Positions 17,865 through 26,080 of a stretch of DNA of 64,000 nt are shown here, in pieces. The stretch is taken from contig NZ_JAQGNT010000013.1 in NCBI RefSeq assembly GCF_028291725.1, positions 1 through 64,000 of the forward strand, given 5' to 3'. The position numbers and the translations under genes were made by a program. The notes under the pieces are model-generated. The model had not been told where the DNA came from. It saw only the letters and a list, made by a program, of their open reading frames with translations, and ran no database searches. This stretch comes from Hydrocarboniphaga sp. Its GTDB lineage: Bacteria; Pseudomonadota; Gammaproteobacteria; Nevskiales; Nevskiaceae. Each line of letters starts with the position of its first letter. The stretch's first letter is position 1.

Positions 17865-18563
17865 TCAGGTTGACGGGAGTTCTGCCTGCTGCTTGATACC
17901 CTTGATCATCAGCGAGGCGTTGATGAACAGCCAGATGGAAAACATTGCGACTGGAATGTAGAACCCGATCAAGCCATTCCAGGCGAACGGGCCGCTCTTG
18001 AAAAAGCAGGCGAGTCCGCCACCCATGCCGGCGAAGCCGACCCAGATGTTGAAGTAGCAGGCCCAGCGTGGCCACACCGGATTCGGGCTCTTGTCCATGA
18101 ATCCCGCGATGGCCAGGCAGATCAATTGCATCGTGAAAGCCGGGAATACCATGACGAAGATCAGCCAGGCGCTCTCGTGCAACATGCGGACGATCGCGGG
18201 GTCCAGGTCCTGCCGCCATGCGGCGATAATCCACAGCATGCTGCAGATCTGAAAGAACACGATCAGCAAGGTGGCGCCGCCGAACTGCATCAGCGAGAGC
18301 ATCGGATAGCGCCCCTCGATGCGCGCCATCTGCACCGAGATGACCGCAAACCACGGGAACAGCAGCGTACTGAAGATGATGCCGAGTAGCTGCGCGATGC
18401 GGATGCGGTTGGTGTGCTCCGCGTAGAACATCGCCACGTCTACCGGGCTCCAGCTTGGCGGTTGCGGCGGGATGTACTTGCCGAGGGCCATGAAGGCCAG
18501 ACCATACAGAACCAGGAACACCGGCCCCATCCACGCGCAGAACAATTGCAATCTCGTGTTCAT
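17865..18563 (-). CDS. Polytopic membrane protein, PPxxPS/GPFxWNG family (copy B)
   Basis: 232 aa, about six predicted helices. Marks: MGPVFLVLYGLAF first helix, YIPPQPPSWS, a RIRIAQ turn, WPRWACYFN, and FFKSGPFAWNGLIGFYIP before the last helix, ending SLMIKGIKQQ. It is the closest relative of the pseudogene after NorD (10962-11204). It is the last gene of the minus-strand run MarR, copy C, NorE, NorF, DapB-fold dehydrogenase, copy B, starting 55 bp after the dehydrogenase stop. No catalytic motif recognised. Confidence 0.8.
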   Translation of the reverse strand: MNTRLQLFCAWMGPVFLVLYGLAFMALGKYIPPQPPSWSPVDVAMFYAEHTNRIRIAQLLGIIFSTLLFPWFAVISVQMARIEGRYPMLSLMQFGGATLLIVFFQICSMLWIIAAWRQDLDPAIVRMLHESAWLIFVMVFPAFTMQLICLAIAGFMDKSPNPVWPRWACYFNIWVGFAGMGGGLACFFKSGPFAWNGLIGFYIPVAMFSIWLFINASLMIKGIKQQAELPST

Positions 18564-18618
18564 CGACTTTTCCGTAGTTTCTCGATGTGACTGGGTCTCG
18601 ATGTGACTGGGATGCGTC

Positions 18619-19710
18619 TTACAGGTTGCGCAAATCCGGCAGCCAATGAATCGGTGTGCCCAAGGGCTTGAGGATGCCGGGCGGCGCCTTCATGACTTTC
18701 GGCACGGCTTTGAGCAGCGTCGCAACCACGGCGTGATAGCCCGACTCGGTGCGCGTGTCGCCCGGCACGATGAAACGCTCGCCGGTACTGAAGTCGGACT
18801 TGATGTCGATGACCGTGCGCACCGATGGCCGGCCTTCGATCGTCAGCACCCAGCCCTGCACTTTCTCGACACCCGGCGGCAGGCTCTGGTGCGTGATCGC
18901 CCAGTTGACCTCGACCGTCATGAACGGACGTTCGGCATCCTTGAGATAACCGCACATGCGCGTCGTGATGCAGCTGACAGTGCCTTTCTTGACGAACAGG
19001 CTGCCGTGCGAGAAGTCCTGAGCGGCGACCGGATACTCGTTTTCGACCGTGATGCGATCGTAGGTCACGCCCATAGTCTCGGCCCAGGCCGCGAGCCCCT
19101 GCTTGACGAAGTTGCCGGAGATCGCCAGCACCACCGGACTTTGCGCTGCGACTTCCGGCGACTCGCCGTAGCCACAGACCTTGAAGGTCTCGGGCTCCAG
19201 GAACGAGACGTCCCAGTTTTCCTGCATCTTGACGTGGCGTACGTCATTGCAGAGGCCGGTCAGTGCCAGCAGCAGGCGTTCGCCGACGAGGTCAGGATTG
19301 ACGCCGGTGGCGTGGAATACGCTGTTGCCCCGCTTGCACGCGGCCTCCACGCGCGCGACGTACTCCGGCGGCCGTACGACATGCATGTAGTGATAGGGCA
19401 GTGCGGTAACGAGGTTCTTGCCGGCCGCCAGCAGCTGTACGATCTCCTCGTCATTGTTGTAGGTGGCAAGGTCGCGCGCGGTATAGAGCACGACATCGCA
19501 GTCGATCGCGAGCATCTCTTCGACGTTCGACGACACCTTGACGCCGATCGGCGCGATGCCGATCAAGGCGCCGGCATCCATGCCGTGCTTGGCATCGCTG
19601 TAGGCGCGCACACCGACCAGCTCGAATTCCTTGAGCATCGAGATCTCGCGAATGCAGACCATGCCGAGGCCACCCGGGCCCCAGACGACGACTCTCATAG
19701 GGTTTTTCAT
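18619..19710 (-). CDS. DapB-fold NAD(P)-dependent dehydrogenase
   Basis: 363 aa. The N-terminal Rossmann segment VVVWGPGGLGMVCIREI is that of the dihydrodipicolinate reductase N-domain superfamily; length and the DVVLYTARD and NLVTALPYHYMHV stretches resemble the 2,4-diaminopentanoate dehydrogenase-like branch found in lipid and steroid clusters. The substrate is unknown and it is not a lysine gene by context. AGGAGG precedes the ATG by about 11 bp; an in-frame ATG four codons later is possible. It lies between NorF-like (88 bp) and polytopic copy B (55 bp) on the same strand, so it is probably part of that operon. Confidence 0.82.
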   Translation of the reverse strand: MKNPMRVVVWGPGGLGMVCIREISMLKEFELVGVRAYSDAKHGMDAGALIGIAPIGVKVSSNVEEMLAIDCDVVLYTARDLATYNNDEEIVQLLAAGKNLVTALPYHYMHVVRPPEYVARVEAACKRGNSVFHATGVNPDLVGERLLLALTGLCNDVRHVKMQENWDVSFLEPETFKVCGYGESPEVAAQSPVVLAISGNFVKQGLAAWAETMGVTYDRITVENEYPVAAQDFSHGSLFVKKGTVSCITTRMCGYLKDAERPFMTVEVNWAITHQSLPPGVEKVQGWVLTIEGRPSVRTVIDIKSDFSTGERFIVPGDTRTESGYHAVVATLLKAVPKVMKAPPGILKPLGTPIHWLPDLRNL

Positions 19711-19798
19711 GGCGGCAGATTTCCTCCTGTGGCGATTTACGAGCCCTTAGTCATCCGGCTGGAAGTTCCATGCTGTCCGAGCTTGCGAGCGCAGTGCT

Positions 19799-20086
19799 TC
19801 AGGCCGGCGGCAAGCCCATCCAGTAAAGCGAGATCAGCGAAACGCCCACCACCAGCACCCAGACATCGCAGACCAGGCGCAGCGGCCAGGGTGCATGCCG
19901 CACCTCCATGAAGTGGAAGATGATCAGCCGGGCCTTGATGCAGGCGGCGATCAGCAGGCCGATCGCGATGCCGGCGTGCGGCGTGCTGGAATGGATGCCG
20001 TGGTCGGAGCCGAACCACCAGGACAGGCCGGTCACCGTGGCCAGCAGCAGCCAGATCCAGGTCGCATGATGTCGAAGCAGGGTCAT
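19799..20086 (-). CDS. norF-like: NorF-like / COX4-type small membrane protein
   Basis: 95 aa, three helices (about 10-26, 38-58, 70-90). Contains HAGIAIGLLIAACIKARLIIFHFMEVR, the core of the COX4-type small subunit family that includes NorF. It starts 7 bp after the NorE-like stop. In denitrifiers NorE and NorF help nitric oxide reductase, and related proteins are subunits of heme-copper oxidases. Neither a NorB nor a subunit I gene is present here, so the partner is likely the adjacent polytopic protein or something encoded elsewhere. Paralogue of 12313-12582. Confidence 0.82.
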   Translation of the reverse strand: MTLLRHHATWIWLLLATVTGLSWWFGSDHGIHSSTPHAGIAIGLLIAACIKARLIIFHFMEVRHAPWPLRLVCDVWVLVVGVSLISLYWMGLPPA

Positions 20087-20093
20087 CGCGGGC

Positions 20094-20687
20094 TCACTTC
20101 AGCAGATAGATCAGCGGGAACAGCACGATCCACAGCACGTCGACCATATGCCAGTAGGTGGCGCCGCTCTCCAGCAGCATGATCTGCTTGGCCTCGGTCA
20201 GCGGCTTGCGCGACTTCGCCCACATGAAGCCCAGCAGCACCAGGCCGATCGACACATGCGCGAAGTGCAGGCCGGTGAGCATGTAGTAGTACGAATAGAA
20301 GCCGTTGGTGGTCAGCGTCAAGCCGGCGCTGATTTTCTCGTGGTATTCAAAGAACTTCACCACCGCGAAGCCGATGCCGCAGACGAACGCCGACGCGAAC
20401 AGTGTGGACGCAGCGCGCGTGCGCCGCTGCCGGGCCGCGTCGACGCCCATCACCACGAACCAGGAGCTGGCGAGCAGCAGCAGCGTGTTGATCGCGCCGA
20501 AGTTCTGGTTCAGCGTGGCCTGCGAACGCATGTACAGATCCACGTCCAGCGCGCGGTAATACAGGAAGGTGCCGAACATCAGCGCGAACACGCTCATGTC
20601 GCCGAGCACGAAAACCCAGATGCCGGTTTCGCCGGGCACATGGCCTTTCATCGTTTTGGGTAGCGGCATATCGACAGCCGAGTTCAT
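20094..20687 (-). CDS. norE-like: NorE-like protein (heme-copper oxidase subunit III family)
   Basis: 197 aa, five membrane helices, the NorE form of subunit III that lacks the first two helices. Visible marks: GETGIWVFVLGDMSVFALMFG, the buried FEYHEKI, TGLHFAHVSIGLVLLG and a C-terminal YWHMVDVLWIVLFPLIYLLK. The ATG overlaps the stop of polytopic copy C (ATGA, 20684-20687), so the two are translationally coupled. NorF follows after 7 bp. This intact trio is the reference for the ruined one at 12.3-13.7 kb. Its presence without norCB is the notable point. Confidence 0.9.
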   Translation of the reverse strand: MNSAVDMPLPKTMKGHVPGETGIWVFVLGDMSVFALMFGTFLYYRALDVDLYMRSQATLNQNFGAINTLLLLASSWFVVMGVDAARQRRTRAASTLFASAFVCGIGFAVVKFFEYHEKISAGLTLTTNGFYSYYYMLTGLHFAHVSIGLVLLGFMWAKSRKPLTEAKQIMLLESGATYWHMVDVLWIVLFPLIYLLK

Positions 20688-21391
20688 GCCGGCACCGCCG
20701 GCACAGCCAGTGATTGCCGGCGGAGTATCCGGTGCAGCACCGCAAACATCACGACGAACCAGGTGCCGAAGGACGCGAACGGGATCCACCAGGGAAAGAT
20801 TCCGTTCCATGCGAACGGGCCGGTCTTGAAGAACACCGCGACAGCGCCGGGCACGAACAGCAGCGCGATCCAGACGTTGAAATAGCCCGACCAACGCGGG
20901 AAAACCGGCGTTTCGGCCTTGTCGAGCAGAATCGCTGCGGCCAGCGCCAGGCACTGCACCGTGGCCAGCGTGAAGGGCACGATGATCATGATCCAGCCCA
21001 TGTCGTTCAACAACAGCGTCAGCTGCGGATCGCGGTCCGGGCGGAACGCGGTGATCTCCCAGATCAAGGTCGGCAGGATCAGCAGCACGATGCCGCCGCA
21101 GCCCGCGCCGAGCTGCGTGTAGGCCAGTGCCGGACTATTGCCGCGGATGCGCAGCATCAGCACCGTGATCAGCGCAACCCACGGCGCGATCAGCCCGGCG
21201 CCGCCCATTGCGATCGCCATGCCCAGCCGGATGCCGGTGGTGTGGCTCTGATAGTAGGCGGCGACATCGGCCGCGCCCAGCGAAGGCGCGATCGGCGGCA
21301 CGAATCCCGCGCAGCCCCAGAAGCCAATGCCGAACAGCAGCAGAAAAGCCGGCCCGCACCACAGGCACAGCCATTGTCCCCTCGTTCCCAT
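20684..21391 (-). CDS. Polytopic membrane protein, PPxxPS/GPFxWNG family (copy C)
   Basis: 235 aa, about six helices. Marks: CGPAFLLLFGIGFWG, FVPPIAPSLG, GIRLGMAIA, RPDRDPQLTLLLNDMGW, VFPRWSGYFNVW and FFKTGPFAWNG. Three consecutive ATGs follow GGGAG; the third (21391) has the best spacing, and 21397 or 21394 are alternatives. Its stop overlaps the NorE start. It is 135 bp downstream of the MarR gene on the same strand. The strict coupling to NorE argues that this family works with NorE/NorF in the inner membrane. Confidence 0.82.
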   Translation of the reverse strand: MGTRGQWLCLWCGPAFLLLFGIGFWGCAGFVPPIAPSLGAADVAAYYQSHTTGIRLGMAIAMGGAGLIAPWVALITVLMLRIRGNSPALAYTQLGAGCGGIVLLILPTLIWEITAFRPDRDPQLTLLLNDMGWIMIIVPFTLATVQCLALAAAILLDKAETPVFPRWSGYFNVWIALLFVPGAVAVFFKTGPFAWNGIFPWWIPFASFGTWFVVMFAVLHRILRRQSLAVPAVPA

Positions 21392-21526
21392 CATCATCTC
21401 CCGGTACCACGATCGTTCCAAGCGAGCGTTCTGGTGACGGCTGCGATCGTGATGATCTGCCAGCAGCCCTCACGGCTCCTTTGTCATCGTACTATAGCGA
21501 ACTACATTGATGCGCGGTGCGATGCG

Positions 21527-22021
21527 TCAGCCGTCGGGCGGCGGCCGGTCTGCGGCATCCAAGGCCTGCTGGTCTTCGAGCACGGTAGCGCGGATCGTAT
21601 TGAGCAGGCGGTTGAGTGTCGCAATGTCGTCTTTGCCGAGACGGCGCATCGAGCTCTGGCCGGTGTCGGCGATTTCTTTCTCCACTTCGATCGCCAGCGG
21701 CTTGATGCGCTCGGACAGGTACACGCGCTTGGATCGTCCGTCGCGCGCATCGGCGGCGCGGCACACCAGGCCTTTTTTCTCGAGCCGGTCGATCAGCTTG
21801 GCGATGCCGGCGCGGCCGACGTCCATCACGTCGGCAAGCTCCTGCTGCGTGGCGCCCTCGAAGTGCGACAGGAACGAGATCAGCCACCACTGCGAACGGG
21901 TCAGTTCGAAACGCGCCATGCGCTTGTCCATCTCGGTACGGTACAGGCGCCCGATGTCGGTGATCAGGTAGCCGGTGTAGTTCTCGAGCGATTCGGGAAG
22001 TTTGTTGTTCACGTCATGCAA
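21527..22021 (-). CDS. MarR family transcriptional regulator
   Basis: About 164 aa. Winged helix with LTRSQWWLISFLSHFEGATQ, ELADVMDVGRAGIAKLIDRLEKKGLV and the wing DARDGRSKRVYLSE. It starts with TTG 22021 or GTG 22012; there is no ATG and no strong Shine-Dalgarno, so expression may be low. The intergenic region to the divergent TBDT contains an ATACAG-TACG-CTGTAT inverted repeat, a natural operator candidate. It resembles the second MarR at 46642-47331 (both have a QWWL(I/L)SL-type helix) and both sit head to head with a TBDT. Confidence 0.88.
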   Translation of the reverse strand: MHDVNNKLPESLENYTGYLITDIGRLYRTEMDKRMARFELTRSQWWLISFLSHFEGATQQELADVMDVGRAGIAKLIDRLEKKGLVCRAADARDGRSKRVYLSERIKPLAIEVEKEIADTGQSSMRRLGKDDIATLNRLLNTIRATVLEDQQALDAADRPPPDG

Positions 22022-22163
22022 CGCCGGCTGAAAGTAATGTGAAAGTAATGATTTTTAAAAGTTTACAGCAGAAACCGCGTAGCCCAGGCAGGCCGCCAAC
22101 CGGGCCTCGCGACGAACGGAGTTGACGTCCGGGTTTAAGATTGCTTACATATTGTCTCCATGG

Positions 22164-22179
22164 ATACAGTACGCTGTAT
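22164..22179. promoter_or_regulatory. Candidate operator ATACAG-TACG-CTGTAT
   Basis: A perfect inverted repeat with 6-bp arms and a 4-bp centre lies between the divergent MarR and TBDT genes, 68 bp ahead of the TBDT start. It contains the AGTACGC core (22168-22174) seen in other divergent regions of the window. The size suits a MarR dimer. Function is inferred. Confidence 0.5.
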
Positions 22180-22246
22180 ACCGCGCCGCTTCTATCGCGG
22201 TTCAAGCCCCTGCAGAGGGCGATATCAGGTGTTCAGGAGAGGGACG

Positions 22247-24703
22247 ATGAGCAAGGCCAAGGGTAGGATCTCAGCGCTAGCGTTGCTGTGCGGGCTGAGC
22301 CTGCCGGTGAGCGCGCAGCAGGCTGTCGTCGAAGATACTGCCGCGCCGCCGACGTCCGCGAGCGACGGCAATCTGGCCGCAGCCGACACCGGCACGGCGA
22401 CGATCCCGGTGCAGGGTCCGGCAGCCGAAGACGCCGCGACACCTGCCCGCGAGCGCAGCGCCAGCCGCCTGATCGAGGAGGTCGTGGTCACCGCCCAGAA
22501 GCGTGAAGAAAACCTGCAGGACGTGCCGATCTCGATCCAGGCTTTCAGCGCCGATACGCTGGACGCAAAGGGCATCGACGATCCCAAGGCGCTGCAGCTG
22601 ACCGTGCCGGGCCTGCAATACAACCTGTTTGCCGGCTACTCGCTGATCTATATCCGCGGCGTCGGCACCGACGCTTTCATTCCGTCGGCCGATGCGAGCA
22701 TCGCCACCTATATCGACAACGTCTACTACCCGTTCGGCCACAGCCTGGCGTCGTCGTTCGGCGCGGTCGAGCGCGTCGAGGTGCTCAAGGGCCCGCAGGG
22801 CACGCTGTTCGGGCGCAATTCTACTGGCGGCGCGATCAACATCGTCACCAAGGATCCGGGGCCGAGCGCGGAGACCTCGATCCTGCTTAGCGGCGGCCGC
22901 TTCGACCAGATGAATGCCCGTGTCTACACCAACCTGCCGATCGTCGATTCGCTGGCGGTGTCGGTGGGTGCGATCTACAACACCGAAGAAAACTACTACA
23001 GCCGCTCGGCCGATTCTCCGCGCGGCGTGTTCCCGAAAGAGAAAACCAAGGGCGGCCGCTTCAAGCTCGCGTGGACGCCGACCGATGAGCTGAAAGTGGT
23101 GCTGGCGGCTACCCAGCTGAATGTCGACGGCGCGCAGTCGATGATGCTGCCAGCCACCGACGTCAAGCCGCTGGGGACGGCGCTGGGCGTCACCGAGGCG
23201 CCGGCCTACCAGACCAGTATCGACGCACCGGTCTACATCTCGACCAAGGCGACGATTTTCTCCGGCGACATCAAGTACACGACGCCGTGGTTCGATACAC
23301 GTGCGATCGTCGCCAACCAGCACATCACCTCGCCGGCGCTCGCGGACTACGACGGCTCCAGCCAGCCGCTTTTCACGTTCGAATCGATCGGCCAGTTCGC
23401 GGACGTGTTCACCGGCGAACTGCAGCTGCTGTCCAACCAGGACACGCCGTTCGCCGATCGCTTCAAGTGGATCGCGGGCCTGTACTACATCGACAGTTCC
23501 GCCGGCTACGATCCGCTGTATTTCTCGGCTGCCCCCGGTGCCATTTCTTATCTTGCCGCGCCGACCGGGCCGCTGACGGGTGTGACTTCGCCGCTGATCA
23601 GCTTCCTGAAAAACACGCAGGGCCTGGGCCCGCTGCTGGACTACATCGACAACGGCGTAACCCTCGGTCTGGAGGGCGTGCTCGATACCCAGTCGACCGC
23701 TGGTTACTTCCAGGGCACCTACGACATCACCGACTGGCTCGACGCAACCGTCGGCGGCCGCTACCAGGTGGAGACGCGTGATCTGGTGAAATCCAATGTC
23801 AATCTCGCCACCGATCCCAGCTCCGGCGATGCCGGCACACTGCTGATCCGCTATCCGACCCAGTCGGCGCACACGTCGAACTTCTCGCCGAAGGCGGTGC
23901 TCGATTTCAAGCCGGCCGAGGACCAGCTGATTTATCTGTCGTACACGCAGGGCTTCAAGAGCGGCACCTACAACATCATCAACATCTACACGCCGACGCA
24001 GTACATCAAACCGGAAAAAGTCACCGCGTACGAACTCGGCTACAAGACGACGATTCTCGATGGTCACCTGCGCTTCAACACCGCGGTGTTCCAGAACAAG
24101 ATCAAGGATCTGCAGGTTCAGACGATTTCACTGACCAGCGGCGGCGCGGTCAAGTTCGAGACCGCGGGCGGCGCGCGGATCCGCGGCGCGGATTTCGATG
24201 CCACCTGGGAGTTCCTGCCGGAGCTGGTGCCGGGCTTGGTGCTGACCGCCGGTGGCGCGTATCTGAAAGGCATCTACACCTCGTACAAGGAGGGCAGCGG
24301 CTTCGACGAGAAGACCGGCGTGTATTTCGATGGCACGATCTTCCCGAACCGCGATTTCACCGGCAACAAGGTGGTGCGCACGCCCAAGTTCTCCGGCAAC
24401 TCCGGGCTTGGCTACGGCATGGATATCGATTCGGGCAGCGTCGAGGTGGCAGCCGACGTCTACTACAACTCCGGTTTCTTCTACTCGGCGCAGAATACCG
24501 AGACTGCCAGCGAGGATGCGTATTACGTGGTCAACGCGCGGGCCAGCTATTTCCACAGGGCCTGGGGCACGCGCATCACTGCGTTCGTCAAGAACATCAA
24601 CGGCGGCAAGTACAGCTACGTCAAGCAGGAGTTGGATTTCGCTACCGCCAACCTGCTCGCGCCGCCGCGCACTTACGGCCTGCGCCTGAACTGGGATTTC
24701 TGA
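22247..24703 (+). CDS. TonB-dependent outer membrane receptor (TBDT 2)
   Basis: 818 aa. Signal peptide about 1-24 (LSLPVSAQQ), acidic linker, EEVVVTAQKREENLQDVPIS, plug with VEVLKGPQGTLFGRNSTGGAINI, barrel ending in LRLNWDF. Closest in-window relative is TBDT 6 at 60408 (shared SADASIATYID, YNIINIY and GGGAYLKG/GGAYLKG). AGGAGAGGG is the ribosome site. The stop overlaps the flavoprotein start by one base (TGATG at 24701-24705), and an AveC-like gene follows, making a three-gene unit. Ligand unknown; likely controlled by the divergent MarR. Confidence 0.95.
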   Translation: MSKAKGRISALALLCGLSLPVSAQQAVVEDTAAPPTSASDGNLAAADTGTATIPVQGPAAEDAATPARERSASRLIEEVVVTAQKREENLQDVPISIQAFSADTLDAKGIDDPKALQLTVPGLQYNLFAGYSLIYIRGVGTDAFIPSADASIATYIDNVYYPFGHSLASSFGAVERVEVLKGPQGTLFGRNSTGGAINIVTKDPGPSAETSILLSGGRFDQMNARVYTNLPIVDSLAVSVGAIYNTEENYYSRSADSPRGVFPKEKTKGGRFKLAWTPTDELKVVLAATQLNVDGAQSMMLPATDVKPLGTALGVTEAPAYQTSIDAPVYISTKATIFSGDIKYTTPWFDTRAIVANQHITSPALADYDGSSQPLFTFESIGQFADVFTGELQLLSNQDTPFADRFKWIAGLYYIDSSAGYDPLYFSAAPGAISYLAAPTGPLTGVTSPLISFLKNTQGLGPLLDYIDNGVTLGLEGVLDTQSTAGYFQGTYDITDWLDATVGGRYQVETRDLVKSNVNLATDPSSGDAGTLLIRYPTQSAHTSNFSPKAVLDFKPAEDQLIYLSYTQGFKSGTYNIINIYTPTQYIKPEKVTAYELGYKTTILDGHLRFNTAVFQNKIKDLQVQTISLTSGGAVKFETAGGARIRGADFDATWEFLPELVPGLVLTAGGAYLKGIYTSYKEGSGFDEKTGVYFDGTIFPNRDFTGNKVVRTPKFSGNSGLGYGMDIDSGSVEVAADVYYNSGFFYSAQNTETASEDAYYVVNARASYFHRAWGTRITAFVKNINGGKYSYVKQELDFATANLLAPPRTYGLRLNWDF

Positions 24704-26055
24704 TGACTCCCGCCCGCGAACCTTTCAGCGTCGCCATCGTCGGTGCCGGCCTGACTGGCCTCACCGCCGCGTGGCGGCTGCAGAGCGCCGGTCTGCGCGT
24801 GAAAGTATTCGAGAAGGCCGACGTCGCAGGCGGCCGGACGATGTCGATCCGCAAGGACGGCTTCGTGTTCGACGTCGGCGCGATCACGATGCTGCCGACT
24901 TACGCAGTGACCTGCGCGCTGATAGCCGAGCTTGGCATCAGTGCCCATCTGCACAAAATGCAGCCGCTGATCGGTATCCCGCGCAACGGCCGTATTCATC
25001 GTTTGGACCTGAGCCGGCCGGTGCGCAGTCTGCTTGCTACGAAGCTGATTTCGTTCGGCGCCAAGCTGCGGCTGCTGAAGCTGCTGGTTCCGATGCTGCG
25101 CAGCTGGAACCGCTCCAACTACCAGTCGCTGTCGCCGCTGGCCGAGTGGGACGGCGAGACCATCGCCAGCTATGTGAAGCGCGAACTCGGCGACGAAATC
25201 AACGAGTACATCGCCGGCCCGATCATTCGCGGCAATACGCTGAATTCCACGTCGAACGCGCCGATCGGCGAACTGCTGTGGATGCTGCGGCAGTATGCGG
25301 CGCCCTATGTCTACGGCTTCGATCGAGGCATCAATTTCCTGGCCGAAACGCTGAGCACGCGGCTGCCGGTGGAGTATCGGATGCAGGTGCAGTCGGTCAG
25401 CAAGCAGCATGGGAAAGTGCGTGTGGCCGGGCAGGGTCCGCAGGGCGGCTTCAGCGAGAGCTTCGACGCCTGCATCATCGCGCTGCCGCCGCCGGCGCTG
25501 CTGGAACTGGCGCCGAATCTCGGTGACAAGCAGCGCCGCTTTCTGCACTCGGCCAAGCCGCTGCGCAGTGTTAACGTGCATCTGGGCTTGCGCCGTCCGC
25601 CGCCGATCAGCGAGACTTTCGTGCTGCCGCCCGAGAGCGAGCATCGCGATCTGACGACTATCGTCATGGATCATCTGAAAGCACCCGGCCGCGCGCCGGC
25701 CGGCAAGGCGGTGGTGTCGCTGTTCTTCCGCGAAGAATGGTCCGCAGCGAATTTCGAGCGGCCGGACCCGGAGATTCTGAACGAGGCCCTGCGCATGGCA
25801 CGTGGCTTCATCGGCGATGTCAGCGCAGATGTCGAGACCTACGTCGTGCAGCGCTGGCCGTACGCGATCATCAGGAGCGAGCGCGGCCTGTACCAGCGCA
25901 TCCGCGACTACGAATCAGAGATCGACGAGTCCGATTGCGTGCAGTTCGGCAGCGATTTTCTGTCGATGGGCATGGAGGCCGCGGTCAGTAGTGGCAAGCT
26001 GCTCGCGGAACGCATCCAGCGGCTAGGCGTGACGGCGGGCGCTGTAGACAAGTGA
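24703..26055 (+). CDS. FAD-dependent amine oxidase/phytoene-desaturase-like protein
   Basis: 450 aa. Dinucleotide-binding GAGLTGLTAAWRLQ (about residues 12-25) followed by FEKADVAGGRTMS, and a C-terminal substrate and FAD segment FLSMGMEAAVSSGKLLAERI. This is the protoporphyrinogen oxidase/CrtI/amine oxidase fold. The paralogue at 34200 shares the layout (GAGLSGLAAAYRLQ and MEAAVVWGEKAADR). It overlaps the TBDT 2 stop by one base and precedes an AveC-like gene by 25 bp. It probably oxidises or isomerises the hydrophobic compound handled by this unit; the reaction cannot be read from sequence. Confidence 0.88.
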   Translation: MTPAREPFSVAIVGAGLTGLTAAWRLQSAGLRVKVFEKADVAGGRTMSIRKDGFVFDVGAITMLPTYAVTCALIAELGISAHLHKMQPLIGIPRNGRIHRLDLSRPVRSLLATKLISFGAKLRLLKLLVPMLRSWNRSNYQSLSPLAEWDGETIASYVKRELGDEINEYIAGPIIRGNTLNSTSNAPIGELLWMLRQYAAPYVYGFDRGINFLAETLSTRLPVEYRMQVQSVSKQHGKVRVAGQGPQGGFSESFDACIIALPPPALLELAPNLGDKQRRFLHSAKPLRSVNVHLGLRRPPPISETFVLPPESEHRDLTTIVMDHLKAPGRAPAGKAVVSLFFREEWSAANFERPDPEILNEALRMARGFIGDVSADVETYVVQRWPYAIIRSERGLYQRIRDYESEIDESDCVQFGSDFLSMGMEAAVSSGKLLAERIQRLGVTAGAVDK

Positions 26056-26080
26056 CCAGGCAAGTGATTGGGAGATCGGC

